A stretch of DNA of 64,000 bases from BMS3ABIN04 sp964553325 (GTDB lineage: Bacteria; Bacteroidota; Ignavibacteria; Ignavibacteriales; Melioribacteraceae). Below are positions 26,446 to 36,157 of this stretch, piece after piece; the stretch's first letter is position 1; each line of letters opens with the position of its first letter. Location: the NCBI GenBank assembly GCA_964553325.1, contig CAZKKI010000079.1, forward strand, positions 4,492 through 68,491, given 5' to 3'. The notes under the pieces are model-generated. The model was not told where the DNA came from. It did not search any database and saw nothing but the letters and a program-made list of their open reading frames with translations. The translations under genes were made by a program, and so were the position numbers.

Positions 26446-29400
26446 ATGCTTCTTACAAATAAAAATCTGAAATCTTTTAACGTAGACGAATTAATTCGGT
26501 TTAAGATTGAAAAATCGGAACTTGAATCCATTTTGATTATTGTTCCGACCAACAGAAAATTGCGTCGTCTCAAAAAAGAAATTATTACCGGCTCGCCGGG
26601 TAAAACCGCCGACGTGATAAATCTGGAAACCTTAGGTACGTTAACCGAGAAAATTTTGAATGAATGGAAATACTTCAAAAAATTAAGCGAAGCTGCAGCC
26701 ACCGTATTGATAAAGCAAAGCGCTAAAGAAGTTGATTTGCAATACCTCAACGTTTATAAAAGCGAAATTCCACACGGCACTCTCGATAGAATTAAAAACG
26801 TAATTTCCGAATACAAGAAACACGGAGTTAGTCCCGAATTATTACGTAAAGAAGCTGAAAAGTTGGATGACCTTGAAAAAAGGAAAGCAATTGATATTGC
26901 GAATATTTATCAAAATTATAAAGCCAAGTGTTATAAACTTTCGGCTTTGGAAGCGGGTGATATTTACAGTGAAATTGTTAGTGCGGGAAAAGACAAATTT
27001 CACTCGGCTTTCAAAAGACTTTTCCCAGAAGTCCGTGAAATTGTTGTTGTGGGATTCGACGAGTTTTTCAGATTGGAAATAGAAATTTTGGATTTTCTGA
27101 AACTTGACGATTCGGTCGATTTGTTTCTTACATTCGATTATTTCGATAGAAACCGCTCTTTGTTTGCACACCTCGAAGAAACATATTCAAAGCTAAAAAG
27201 TAAAAATTTTAAGCAAATAGAAGATTTGACGCCTGAAGCTTCCGATATGTTTTTGCAGAACGTAAGAAAGTTTTTGTTTTCCAATAAAAATAAATTTGTG
27301 CTCGATTCTTACAAAGAAAAAATTGCGGTTGTGGAAGCTGCGGATAAAATTAACGAAGTGAAATTTGTTGCGAAGGAAATCAAGAGAAAACTTACGGAAG
27401 AAAATGTCGAACCTCATAAAATCTGTGTCGCGTTTAACTTAATCCAAAATTACACTCCGATTGTGCGGGATATTTTTAATATGTATGGAATTCCTGTGAA
27501 TATTACCGACAGGTTTTCGCTGGATAAATCGTTGCCTGTAACGGCATTGATTACAGTCTTGGAAATTTTGGAAAACGATTATTTCTATAAAGATATTTTC
27601 AGAGCGTTCAGCAATGTGTATGTTCGGAACATCAATATTGATTTGGATGTGTTAATTAAGGTTGCTACCAATTTGAAAATAGTCGGTGGAAAAACGAATT
27701 GGGAAAAAAAACTTTCTAATGCTTTGTCGTTTACCGGGTCGTTCGATGAAGAAAATGAAGATGAAGAAAAAGAAACTTCCGATATAGAAAAGGCTTTGCA
27801 AAGTATTTATAATATTAATTCGCTTTTGGAAAATTTCAACAAACCGCTCTCAATACCTGAATTCCAAGACGAGCTTAAACTTCTTGCTTATAAACTCGGG
27901 ATATTCGAAAAGATTTTGGAAGATAAAAAAGAGGATGCGGAAATAAACATAAAAGCCGTAACAACTTTTTTTGAAACTACCGACGAGATATTTGAATTGC
28001 TCGCTAAAGAATACGGAGAGAATAAAAAATTTAATATTAAATTTTATTTGGAACAGTTAAGAACCGCCAGCGGCTGGGCAAGATTCAATGTAAAAGAAAG
28101 ATCAGATTTCGGTGTGTTGGTTACTACGGTTAACGAAATTCGCGGTATTAAATTCGATTATCTTTTTATTTGCGGAATGAATGACGGTGAATTCCCGACC
28201 AGATATAATCCGGAGATTTTCTACAGCGGGTCTTACGCTAAAGATTCGGCCAGACATTTACTCGAAGAGAAGTTTCATTTTTACCAAGCGCTCGGTTTGT
28301 GGAGAATGGGTTTATACTTGACTTACGCTAAGCACGAGGAAGAAAAGGAATTAGTGGAATCGACTTTTGTAAAAGATTTTAAAAAACTTTTTGCCGTCAA
28401 AGAAATAAACGAATCGAATTTGAATAATTTGGTTTACAGCAAAGAAGAATTGGATAAGTTGATAGGTAATTTTTGGATTGAAGAAAGACTGGATGAATTT
28501 TTGAAATCTGAAAATTTAACATTAAACGAAGATAAAATCCGGCATTCGTTATCGGTAGATAAATTGCGTACGGAAAATCCGTTTGCGGAATCAGTTTACA
28601 ACGGATATATTTTATCGCACGTTGACAATGAAATTGCATTGAGCGACAAAGCCGTATCGAAATTGGAAAATTTTGTGCGGCAGGAGTTCTCCGTATCGCA
28701 ATTGGAAACTTATGCCAATTGTCCGCACCGGTTTTTCCTCGACAGAGTATTGAAGATTGAAGAACTGAGAGAACCGACGGAAGAAATTGAAGCGGTGGAA
28801 CTCGGTAATTTAATGCACGAAATTTTTTACGAGTATTATTCTTTTCTAAGAGAGAAGAATATTAATCCCGTTGAAGAAGAAATTGTGAAATTGAAGAACA
28901 TTCTTTTCGGGATTGCAAGGAAAAAATACGATGAGTACAAATTCGATTCACCGTTAAGTTTTTACGAGAAAGAAAAAATTTTCGGAATAAACGGAAACGA
29001 AGAAGATTCGGTTTTATACAGATTTTTGACAGTAGAAAATCAAAACTTCGAAGATTACACACCTTCGTTTTTCGAAGTGGGTTTCGGTTCGGTTATACGG
29101 AAAAATACAGATAAAATTTTATCGGCTACACAAGCAATTTCGATCGGTAATATAAAACTTCGGGGAAAAATAGACAGAATCGACATTAACAAGAACGATT
29201 TTGTGTTCAGAATCATCGATTATAAATTGAGCGACCGGGGGAAACCTTCCAAGAAAGATTTGGAAGAAGGTTATTCGTTACAATTGCCCGTTTATCTTTA
29301 TGCAACGAGAAAAATTTTGACAAAATATTTTGAAAATAATTTTAGTCCCGCCGGAGCAATAATTTTCTCTTTGAAGTTTCAAGCGGATAAGTTCGGGCAT

Positions 29401-29613
29401 CTTCGAGTAATCAGAAAGTCGAAAACCGGTCTCGAAGGAACAATTGCAGCGCATGAAAAACTTATTGAGATTGCGGTTAAAAAAATTGAAGAATATGTCG
29501 AAAATATTTCAAAGGGTAAATTCCATCTTACTTTCAGAGAAGACCCCGAAAAAAATGCTTGCAAATATTGCAATTTCAAAACAATTTGCAGAATTCAGGA
29601 ATCGGTTAACTAA
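26446..29613 (+). CDS. addB: AddB-like ATP-dependent nuclease subunit with Fe-S/PD-(D/E)XK domain
   Basis: A 1055-residue protein with the layout of AddB: an N-terminal helicase-like part (IVPTNRKLRRLKK replaces the ATP-binding Walker A, suggesting loss of ATP binding), a middle UvrD-like region, and a C-terminal RecB-type nuclease. The nuclease shows ELGNLMHEIFYEYY, GKIDRID and FRIIDYKLS. Cys759, Cys1039, Cys1042 and Cys1048 reproduce the C...CX2CX5C iron-sulfur pattern of AddB. Such proteins process double-strand breaks with AddA, loading RecA. No AddA gene lies in the window, so the partner is expected elsewhere. A terminator follows. Confidence 0.78.
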   Translation: MLLTNKNLKSFNVDELIRFKIEKSELESILIIVPTNRKLRRLKKEIITGSPGKTADVINLETLGTLTEKILNEWKYFKKLSEAAATVLIKQSAKEVDLQYLNVYKSEIPHGTLDRIKNVISEYKKHGVSPELLRKEAEKLDDLEKRKAIDIANIYQNYKAKCYKLSALEAGDIYSEIVSAGKDKFHSAFKRLFPEVREIVVVGFDEFFRLEIEILDFLKLDDSVDLFLTFDYFDRNRSLFAHLEETYSKLKSKNFKQIEDLTPEASDMFLQNVRKFLFSNKNKFVLDSYKEKIAVVEAADKINEVKFVAKEIKRKLTEENVEPHKICVAFNLIQNYTPIVRDIFNMYGIPVNITDRFSLDKSLPVTALITVLEILENDYFYKDIFRAFSNVYVRNINIDLDVLIKVATNLKIVGGKTNWEKKLSNALSFTGSFDEENEDEEKETSDIEKALQSIYNINSLLENFNKPLSIPEFQDELKLLAYKLGIFEKILEDKKEDAEINIKAVTTFFETTDEIFELLAKEYGENKKFNIKFYLEQLRTASGWARFNVKERSDFGVLVTTVNEIRGIKFDYLFICGMNDGEFPTRYNPEIFYSGSYAKDSARHLLEEKFHFYQALGLWRMGLYLTYAKHEEEKELVESTFVKDFKKLFAVKEINESNLNNLVYSKEELDKLIGNFWIEERLDEFLKSENLTLNEDKIRHSLSVDKLRTENPFAESVYNGYILSHVDNEIALSDKAVSKLENFVRQEFSVSQLETYANCPHRFFLDRVLKIEELREPTEEIEAVELGNLMHEIFYEYYSFLREKNINPVEEEIVKLKNILFGIARKKYDEYKFDSPLSFYEKEKIFGINGNEEDSVLYRFLTVENQNFEDYTPSFFEVGFGSVIRKNTDKILSATQAISIGNIKLRGKIDRIDINKNDFVFRIIDYKLSDRGKPSKKDLEEGYSLQLPVYLYATRKILTKYFENNFSPAGAIIFSLKFQADKFGHLRVIRKSKTGLEGTIAAHEKLIEIAVKKIEEYVENISKGKFHLTFREDPEKNACKYCNFKTICRIQESVN

Positions 29614-29656
29614 TTATTCTTGAATTCTTTGTAAGAATTTTTTACATTTGGTAAAG

Positions 29657-29685
29657 CCACTGCAAACAGCAGTGGTATTTTTTTT
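29657..29685 (+). terminator. Rho-independent terminator after addB
   Basis: CCACTGC (29657-29663) pairs with GCAGTGG (29669-29675) around a 5-base loop, and a run of T follows. Confidence 0.9.
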
Positions 29686-29715
29686 ATGTTTCACAAAAAA
29701 GGAGGAAAGCCTTAA

Positions 29716-30186
29716 GTGTCTAACTTTGTATATCTTAGTAGAGAAAGATTAATTGAACTTGAGCAACAGTTGAAAGAACTGAAAACAAACGGACGTAAGC
29801 AAATGGCGCAGAGAATTGCCGAAGCAAGATCTTACGGCGATTTATCGGAAAATGCAGAATATGATGCCGCAAAGGAAGCGCAAGGCCTTCTCGAACTGAA
29901 AATCAGCAAGATGGAAGAAATGCTTGCGAAAGCAAAAATTATCGATACTTCGAACATGCCGAAAGATAAAACCCATATTCTTTCGACGGTTGTAGTTAAA
30001 AATTTGAAAAATAATAAAACCTACGAATATACATTGGTTTCTTCCGAAGAAGCCGATTTGGAAAAAGGAAAAATTTCCATTACTTCGCCGGTCGGGCAAG
30101 CTTTAATGAACAGAAGCAAAGGTGAAATTGTCGACGCCAAAGTTCCGGCGGGAGTAATCAAATTCGAAATTCTGGATATTAAATAA
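29716..30186 (+). CDS. greA: Transcription elongation factor GreA
   Basis: A 156-residue factor that enters the RNA polymerase secondary channel and triggers cleavage of backtracked transcripts. It has the N-terminal coiled coil (about 8-75) with the tip acidic pair in GDLSENAEYDAAKE and the C-terminal FKBP-like domain (VGQALMNRSKGE, VPAGVIKFEILDI). Translation starts at GTG 29716, placed after a strong AGGAGGAAAG site; no ATG fits the N-terminus. It stands alone between two terminators. Confidence 0.96.
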   Translation: MSNFVYLSRERLIELEQQLKELKTNGRKQMAQRIAEARSYGDLSENAEYDAAKEAQGLLELKISKMEEMLAKAKIIDTSNMPKDKTHILSTVVVKNLKNNKTYEYTLVSSEEADLEKGKISITSPVGQALMNRSKGEIVDAKVPAGVIKFEILDIK

Positions 30187-30196
30187 ATTCTTTCTT

Positions 30197-30222
30197 AAAG
30201 CGGATACACATCCGCTTTTATA
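30197..30222 (+). terminator. Rho-independent terminator after greA
   Basis: AAAGCGGAT (30197-30205) pairs with ATCCGCTTT (30210-30218) around ACAC, followed by T-rich sequence. Confidence 0.85.
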
Positions 30223-30242
30223 TTTTCATTTCCGTGAACTTT

Positions 30243-31619
30243 ATGTCGTTATCCGTAAAAAATATTGAAGAGAAGGTCATTCTGTTTATCGAACGGAACG
30301 GTTTGATTTATACCGGAGATAAAGTACTGTTGGCGCTTAGCGGAGGTCCCGATTCGGTTTTTGCATTGTACTTTCTGCACAAGTTCCGCGAGAAGTATAA
30401 AATCGAAATTCACGCTTTTCATGTAAATCATCAATTGAGAAATTCCGAAAGCGATGAGGACGAGAATTTTTGCAAGGAATTGTGTGCACGGTTGAATATC
30501 GATTTCCGTTCGAGTAAAGTTGATGTGAAAGAATTTGCCAAGAAAAGCGGCAGATCGATTGAAGAAGCTGCGCGGATTTTAAGATACGGTGAGTTGCAAA
30601 ATTATGCGGAAAAAATTGGTGCCGGTAAAATCGTCACCGCTCATAATTTAAGTGATAACGCCGAAACGGTTTTATTAAACTTTTTAAAAGGAACGGGAAT
30701 CTCGGGATTAACCGGAATTCCGGTTCGCAGAGATAAAATTATTCGTCCCTTTCTTTGTTTAACCAAAGAAGAAATTGTGTTTTACCTCAAGGAAAGAAAT
30801 TTGAGTTATAGACTGGACGAATCGAACTTGGAATCGGAGTTTCAACGAAACTTTTTACGTAATAAAGTAGTACCATTGATAAAGAATAAAATCAATCCTT
30901 CCTTCGAAGAAGCGGTTTCCCGGAACAGTGAGATTTTAAGAAATACCAAAATTCTGATTTCCAGATTGACCGAATCGCTGATTTCCGAATTTGTAGAAAG
31001 TAAAAAAAACGAAGTACATGTAAGTTTGAAGGTGATTGAAAACTACGGTACGGAAGCGCTTGCCGAGCTTTCCAAAACTGTGTGCGAAAAATATTTCGAT
31101 GTGCAATTTGATTTTAACGACTGGATTAAAATTGAATCGCTTACGAATAAGCAAACGGGCAAGAGTGTTGAATTGGGAGAAAATATAACGGTTACGCGCG
31201 ACCGCAATAATCTTGTTTTTAAAAAGAAAAGTAACTTAAACGAAAACCGCATATTGAAAATAAAAATTGGCGAAAGTGTTCGAATAGACAATAAAAAGTT
31301 AATTATTGCCGAAGCGGATAAAAATAAGATTCAATTTGATACGGATAAGTACAAAGAGTATATTTCGGGTGACGACGTTTCGGAAGAATTTGTAATACGT
31401 AAATGGAAACACGGCGATAAATTCATTCCGTTGGGCATGAAAAATTTCAAGAAATTATCCGATTTTTTAACGGAAGAGAAAATTCCCGCTACGGAAAAGG
31501 AAAATCAGTTGGTTTTAACTAACAACAATAACATTGTCTGGGTAATCGGACTAAGAATAGACGATCGATATAAAATATTACCGAATACAAAAAGGATAAT
31601 TGAATTATGGTTGAACTAA
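30243..31619 (+). CDS. tilS: tRNA(Ile)-lysidine synthase
   Basis: A 458-residue enzyme that converts C34 of the CAU-anticodon tRNA-Ile to lysidine so it reads AUA; essential in most bacteria. The PP-loop SGGPDS is at residues 33-38, followed by HVNHQLR and the substrate motif LSDNAETVLLNFLKGTG. The C-terminal domains (about 320-458) include RKWKHGDKFIPLGM. A GTG 9 bases upstream is an alternative start; ATG 30243 is chosen. The stop lies within the hpt start region (13-base overlap), so the two are coupled, as in the Bacillus tilS-hprT-ftsH cluster. Confidence 0.94.
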   Translation: MSLSVKNIEEKVILFIERNGLIYTGDKVLLALSGGPDSVFALYFLHKFREKYKIEIHAFHVNHQLRNSESDEDENFCKELCARLNIDFRSSKVDVKEFAKKSGRSIEEAARILRYGELQNYAEKIGAGKIVTAHNLSDNAETVLLNFLKGTGISGLTGIPVRRDKIIRPFLCLTKEEIVFYLKERNLSYRLDESNLESEFQRNFLRNKVVPLIKNKINPSFEEAVSRNSEILRNTKILISRLTESLISEFVESKKNEVHVSLKVIENYGTEALAELSKTVCEKYFDVQFDFNDWIKIESLTNKQTGKSVELGENITVTRDRNNLVFKKKSNLNENRILKIKIGESVRIDNKKLIIAEADKNKIQFDTDKYKEYISGDDVSEEFVIRKWKHGDKFIPLGMKNFKKLSDFLTEEKIPATEKENQLVLTNNNNIVWVIGLRIDDRYKILPNTKRIIELWLN

Positions 31620-32176
31620 GCGATCAAAAAATCAAAGATGTAATTCACGTTGGAAATGAAAAGTTCGTTCCGTTAATAACAAAAGAGCAAATTGAAAAAC
31701 GCGTAAAAGAATTGGGCGAACAAATTTCGAGTGATTACAAAGGGAAACTACCGATTTTTATCGGGATACTTAACGGTTCGTTTATATTTATGTCGGATTT
31801 AATTAAAAACGTAACAATCAATTGCGAAATCGATTTTTTCAAACTATCGAGTTACGGTGAACAAAAAATTTCTTCGGGTAAAGTAAAATTGTTAAAAGAA
31901 TTGAATGCTGACATAAACGACCGACATATAATTATTGTGGAAGATATTGTCGATAGCGGTCTTTCGATTGATTACATTGAAAAATTAATAAGTAATTTTA
32001 ATCCCGCAAGTATGAAAGTTGTTTCTCTTTTGGTGAAACCGAATAGCCTGAAATATAATGTTGAAATTAATTATATTGGGTTTGAAATTCCCGATAAATT
32101 TGTTATCGGATACGGATTGGATTATGCTCAAAAATACAGAAATCTAAACTCCATTTATGTTTTAAGCGAAGAATAG
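31607..32176 (+). CDS. hpt: Hypoxanthine phosphoribosyltransferase
   Basis: A 189-residue purine-salvage enzyme forming IMP (and GMP) from the free base and PRPP. The PRPP-binding motif is IIIVEDIVDSGLSI, the flexible-loop region SSYGEQKISSG is present, and VGYGLDY-type FVIGYGLDYAQKYRN binds the base. It overlaps tilS by 13 bases and precedes ftsH by 9 bases. Confidence 0.95.
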   Translation: MVELSDQKIKDVIHVGNEKFVPLITKEQIEKRVKELGEQISSDYKGKLPIFIGILNGSFIFMSDLIKNVTINCEIDFFKLSSYGEQKISSGKVKLLKELNADINDRHIIIVEDIVDSGLSIDYIEKLISNFNPASMKVVSLLVKPNSLKYNVEINYIGFEIPDKFVIGYGLDYAQKYRNLNSIYVLSEE

Positions 32177-32185
32177 GAAAAAATT

Positions 32186-34288
32186 ATGTTACCAAATAGA
32201 AAAATGAATATGTCGGATAATCAAAACAAAAAGGATTTTCAAAAGAAAAAGGGAAGTCCGCAAGGTTCCAACGACGATTTCGATTGGTCGAAAATACTGA
32301 AAACAGTTTTCAGCTGGGGTGCCGTAATAATTGCTGCCGTTATTGTAATGCAATTTATGAATTCGAGTCGTGCAAGTTTTGTTGAAGTCGGTTATAACAC
32401 ATATAAAAATTTGTTGAATGCCGATAAAGTTGAAAAAATAGACGTTATCAAAACCGATGTAAACAATTACTCGCTTGAAGTTACTTTGAAGCAAGAAGAA
32501 CCGGTTAAAATCGGAAAGGCAACCAGAAAAGTTAAAAGAATAAGTGTTCCGATAATCGACAAAGTAATTGAAGGCGAACAAAAAGTCTGGGACGCGAAGG
32601 GCATTGTATATGATTTCATAATCGATTCAAACGAATGGTTTACGCTTCTGATCAGCTTTTTGCCGTGGGTTTTGATAATCGGTATTTGGATTTTATTTAT
32701 GCGACGTATGCAAGGCGGTGCCGGAAGTCAAAAAGGAATTTTCAACTTCGGTAAAAGTCGTGCAAAATTAATTTCCGAGTCGCAAATTAAAGTTACGTTC
32801 AAAGACGTTGCCGGTGCCGACGAAGCAAAACAAGAATTGGAAGAAATTATCGAATTTTTACGCGAACCGACAAAATTTCAAAAACTCGGCGGTAAAATTC
32901 CCAGAGGAGTTTTGTTATTAGGACCTCCGGGAACCGGGAAAACACTGATGGCAAGAGCCGTTGCCGGAGAAGCCGGCGTGCCGTTTTTCTCAATAAGCGG
33001 GGCAGACTTTGTTGAAATGTTTGTAGGTGTGGGAGCCAGTCGTGTTAGGGATTTATTCGAACAAGGAAAGAAAAACGCTCCTTGTATTATCTTTATCGAC
33101 GAGATTGATGCCGTGGGTCGTCATCGCGGTGCCGGATTAGGCGGCGGTCACGACGAACGCGAGCAAACTCTTAACGCATTGCTTGTTGAAATGGACGGGT
33201 TTGAACAAAACAGCGGAGTTATCATTATTGCAGCTACTAACCGGCCAGATGTGCTCGATCCCGCTTTACTCCGACCGGGACGTTTCGACCGGCAAGTGGT
33301 TGTTGACCGGCCGGACGTTAAAGGAAGGGAAGGAATCTTAAAAGTTCATACACGGAATATTCCTTTGGATGAATCGGTCGATCTTAAAGTTCTGGCAAAA
33401 GGAACACCGGGATTAGCCGGAGCGGAACTCGCTAATCTTGTAAACGAAGCCGCATTGCTTGCTGCAAGAAAAAACCGAGATAAAGTTACTATGGAAGATT
33501 TTGAAGAAGCTAAAGACAAAGTGATGATGGGAATGGAAAGAAAAAGTATGATTATTTCGGAAGAGGAGAAAAAATTAACGGCTTATCACGAAATCGGACA
33601 CGTGTTGGTGGCTCTGAAAATTCCGGAAGCCGATCCCGTTCATAAAGTTACCATTATTCCGCGCGGACGAGCATTAGGCGTTACAACTTATTTGCCCGTC
33701 GATGAAAAACATACTTATTCAAAAGATTATTTGGAAGCTACAATTGCTTATGCACTGGGCGGAAGGGCTGCGGAATTGATAGTGTTTAACAGATTAACAA
33801 CCGGAGCCGGTAACGATATCGAAAAGGCAACTTCGATTGCTAGAAAAATGGTTTGCGAATGGGGAATGAGCGATAAATTGGGTCCCGTGGCATTCGGTAA
33901 AAAAGAAGAAGAACTCTTTTTGGGCAGGGAAATTACGAAACACGACGAGTACAGCGAAAAAACCGCCCAAGAAATTGATGAAGAAATAAAGCGTATTGTG
34001 AATACCGGAATGGAACGAGCGGAAAGAATACTTAGAGAAAATATCGACCTTCTTCATAAATTATCGAAAGAGTTGCTTGAAAGAGAAATTCTTGATGCCG
34101 AAGAAATTAGAAAAATTATGAACGGCGAAGAACTTCCGGCGGTAAAAGGAAACGGGAAAAATAATTCCGAATCAACACAAACTAAGGAAGACGATATTCC
34201 CGAACACGTGAAAAAACTGATGGAAGAAAGAAAGAAAAAAAACGCTGAGTCAGATAAGCAATCCGATAGCGCAAATGACGACAATTGA
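32186..34288 (+). CDS. ftsH: ATP-dependent zinc metalloprotease FtsH
   Basis: A 700-residue membrane-bound AAA+ protease. Membrane helices near 44-62 and 150-170 flank a periplasmic part. The AAA domain has Walker A GPPGTGKT, Walker B FIDEIDAVG and the second region of homology NRPDVLDPALLRPGRFDR. The zinc site is HEIGH with His468, Glu469 and His472 (most FtsH have HEAGH). FtsH degrades misassembled membrane proteins and regulators. The basic tail is rich in Lys and Asp. ATG 32186 is given; ATGs at 32204 and 32210 are possible. The next gene overlaps the end by 14 bases. Confidence 0.96.
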   Translation: MLPNRKMNMSDNQNKKDFQKKKGSPQGSNDDFDWSKILKTVFSWGAVIIAAVIVMQFMNSSRASFVEVGYNTYKNLLNADKVEKIDVIKTDVNNYSLEVTLKQEEPVKIGKATRKVKRISVPIIDKVIEGEQKVWDAKGIVYDFIIDSNEWFTLLISFLPWVLIIGIWILFMRRMQGGAGSQKGIFNFGKSRAKLISESQIKVTFKDVAGADEAKQELEEIIEFLREPTKFQKLGGKIPRGVLLLGPPGTGKTLMARAVAGEAGVPFFSISGADFVEMFVGVGASRVRDLFEQGKKNAPCIIFIDEIDAVGRHRGAGLGGGHDEREQTLNALLVEMDGFEQNSGVIIIAATNRPDVLDPALLRPGRFDRQVVVDRPDVKGREGILKVHTRNIPLDESVDLKVLAKGTPGLAGAELANLVNEAALLAARKNRDKVTMEDFEEAKDKVMMGMERKSMIISEEEKKLTAYHEIGHVLVALKIPEADPVHKVTIIPRGRALGVTTYLPVDEKHTYSKDYLEATIAYALGGRAAELIVFNRLTTGAGNDIEKATSIARKMVCEWGMSDKLGPVAFGKKEEELFLGREITKHDEYSEKTAQEIDEEIKRIVNTGMERAERILRENIDLLHKLSKELLEREILDAEEIRKIMNGEELPAVKGNGKNNSESTQTKEDDIPEHVKKLMEERKKKNAESDKQSDSANDDN

Positions 34289-34943
34289 TAACGGAAGTAT
34301 CGACTATAAAAGTGAAATTCTGAGAAAATTAATTCATCTCTTTTCTCTTTCCATTCCGGTTATCTACTATTTTATAACGAAAGAGTTGGCGCTCACAATT
34401 TTATTGCCGCTAACTCTTTTTTCTTTATTCCTCGATTTGGGCAGGCACTTTATTCACGGACTTAAATCCTTCTTCGATAGAACATTCGGATTTATGATGC
34501 GTGAACATGAAAAAGACAACAATAAGAAAAATTTGAGCGGAGCAACTTATGTGTTGATTTCCGCAACGGTAGGAATTATAATTTTCCCGAAGGTGTTTTT
34601 TATTACGGCGTTTGCCGTATTGATTCTAAGCGATATCGCCGCGGCATTAATCGGGCGGAAATACGGCAAGCATAAATTCCTTGCGAAAAGTTTGGAGGGA
34701 ACCCTCGCTTTTTTTATCGTGGGATGTTTTGTTGTATTGCTGACCCCGAAAATTAATTACGATATTGCCGAATATCTAATCGGATTTTTTGCGGTAGCCG
34801 TTGGAGCCATTGCCGAAAATATTTCTTACGGTTGGGCGGACGATAATTTTATGATTCCGCTCTCGGTCGGCTTTACACTTTGGCTTTTATATTATTTGTT
34901 CTTGCCCGATTATAATTTAATTCTGGCAAATGTGCCCGTCTGA
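34275..34943 (+). CDS. SEC59/DGK1/VTE5-family membrane kinase or CDP-lipid enzyme
   Basis: A 222-residue polytopic membrane protein (about six to seven segments) resembling the dolichol kinase/phytol kinase/diacylglycerol kinase group related to phosphatidate cytidylyltransferases. Signature segments are RKLIHLFSLSIP, LSGATYVLISATV and SDIAAALIGRKYGKHKF followed by KSLEGTLAFF. Family members use CTP to phosphorylate lipid alcohols; the substrate here is unknown. It overlaps ftsH by 14 bases, so it is translated as part of that operon. Confidence 0.8.
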   Translation: MTTIDNGSIDYKSEILRKLIHLFSLSIPVIYYFITKELALTILLPLTLFSLFLDLGRHFIHGLKSFFDRTFGFMMREHEKDNNKKNLSGATYVLISATVGIIIFPKVFFITAFAVLILSDIAAALIGRKYGKHKFLAKSLEGTLAFFIVGCFVVLLTPKINYDIAEYLIGFFAVAVGAIAENISYGWADDNFMIPLSVGFTLWLLYYLFLPDYNLILANVPV

Positions 34944-35008
34944 TTTTTTGAAACATATTTGCGGGCTTACTGTATAAAAACTGTTTTTCACCAATTAATA
35001 AAAATTGA

Positions 35009-36106
35009 ATGCGTATGAAAAAGATATTTACTTTTTTTATCCCCGCGCTTGTTTTAATTTCCTTTCTGAATTCGTGTGATAACCAAAAACCCGCAAGAGG
35101 GGAAGAAGATGTAATTTACGTGGTTGCCGATTCCGGAGATTATGCTCGAGTTGAAGGCGCTTTGAAAATGGTCTTCGGAAAAATTATTTACACTCCCCAA
35201 CCGGAAAATTTATTCGAACTGAGAAGAATGAAATATTCGGATTTGGAAAATGTAAAAAGAAAGAAAAACATTATTATTTTGGGACCGCTTAACTCGGAAT
35301 TCCCCGTTGCGAAATATATAAATAGCATTCTCGATTCAACCGCCAAAGCAATGGTTATGTCCGATAGCGCATTTGTAATTAATAAACACGACTTGTGGTA
35401 CAAAGATCAATTGGTGATGATTTTAACGGCTCCCGATATTGAAAAATTGCACAAAAACATTTTAAAACACGGCGACGATTTACTTTATTATTTCCGTGAA
35501 GCTTCGAATCAACGGCTTTCCAAAGCTTTATATAATTCCCGTTTCGAAAAAAAGGATATTGAAGCAAAATTGTTGAAAAATTACGGTTGGACGATTTATG
35601 TTCAAGCCGATTATCTGCTTGCCTTGGATAAACCGGAAGATAATTTCGTCTGGCTAAGGCGGGCGCCCAATTCCGATATGGAAAGATGGATATTTGTTCA
35701 TTGGATTGAAAACGCTTCACCGACTTTTTTGGACCCCGATTCGATTATTAACGAGAGAAACAGAATCACAAAAAAATATTACCGTACGGCAAGCGACACC
35801 GCTTATGTGGAACTTGAAAGCGAATACAGAACGGTTACCGAAGTTAATTTTAATAACCGCTATGCATTAATGACTCAAGGACTGTGGCGGTTTAACGACA
35901 GAAGCGGCGGCGGGCCGATGATTAACTATACTTTTTACGATGAAGCCTCGGGCAGAATTTATATGCTAGACGGTTCGATATTCGCACCGAAGTATGAAAA
36001 GAAAGGTTTAATTCAACAAGTTGACGTGATGCTGCATTCGTTCAGAACGGAACAAGAGTTAAATCCCGAACTTAAAAAAGAAATTTTGGAAGCTTTGGAA
36101 GATTGA
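35009..36106 (+). CDS. DUF4837-family lipoprotein
   Basis: A 365-residue lipoprotein with signal ending FLNSCDNQKP (lipobox Cys near 23). The body matches my recollection of DUF4837: VIYVVADSGDYARVEGAL near the start, WTIYVQADYLLALDKPEDNFVWLRRAPNSDM in the middle (shown in part), and GGGPMINYTFYDEASGRIYMLDG-type end. DUF4837 is common in Bacteroidota and has no established function. Two close ATGs (35009 and 35015) are possible. A hairpin terminator lies 13 bases after the stop. Confidence 0.8.
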   Translation: MRMKKIFTFFIPALVLISFLNSCDNQKPARGEEDVIYVVADSGDYARVEGALKMVFGKIIYTPQPENLFELRRMKYSDLENVKRKKNIIILGPLNSEFPVAKYINSILDSTAKAMVMSDSAFVINKHDLWYKDQLVMILTAPDIEKLHKNILKHGDDLLYYFREASNQRLSKALYNSRFEKKDIEAKLLKNYGWTIYVQADYLLALDKPEDNFVWLRRAPNSDMERWIFVHWIENASPTFLDPDSIINERNRITKKYYRTASDTAYVELESEYRTVTEVNFNNRYALMTQGLWRFNDRSGGGPMINYTFYDEASGRIYMLDGSIFAPKYEKKGLIQQVDVMLHSFRTEQELNPELKKEILEALED

Positions 36107-36119
36107 TTTTAGGGAATTA

Positions 36120-36148
36120 GGGGCAGTTTCTGAACTGTCCCCCTTTTT
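36120..36148. terminator. Hairpin terminator between converging genes
   Basis: GGGGCAGTT (36120-36128) pairs with AACTGTCCCC (36133-36142) with one bulged T, then a T-run. It separates the DUF4837 gene from the converging uridylyltransferase gene. Confidence 0.8.
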
Positions 36149-36157
36149 ATCCCGGTT

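Noticed and set aside
34930..34970. GCCCG/CGGGC inverted repeat after the SEC59-like gene
   Set aside because: Short arms far apart and no T-run follow; not a convincing terminator.
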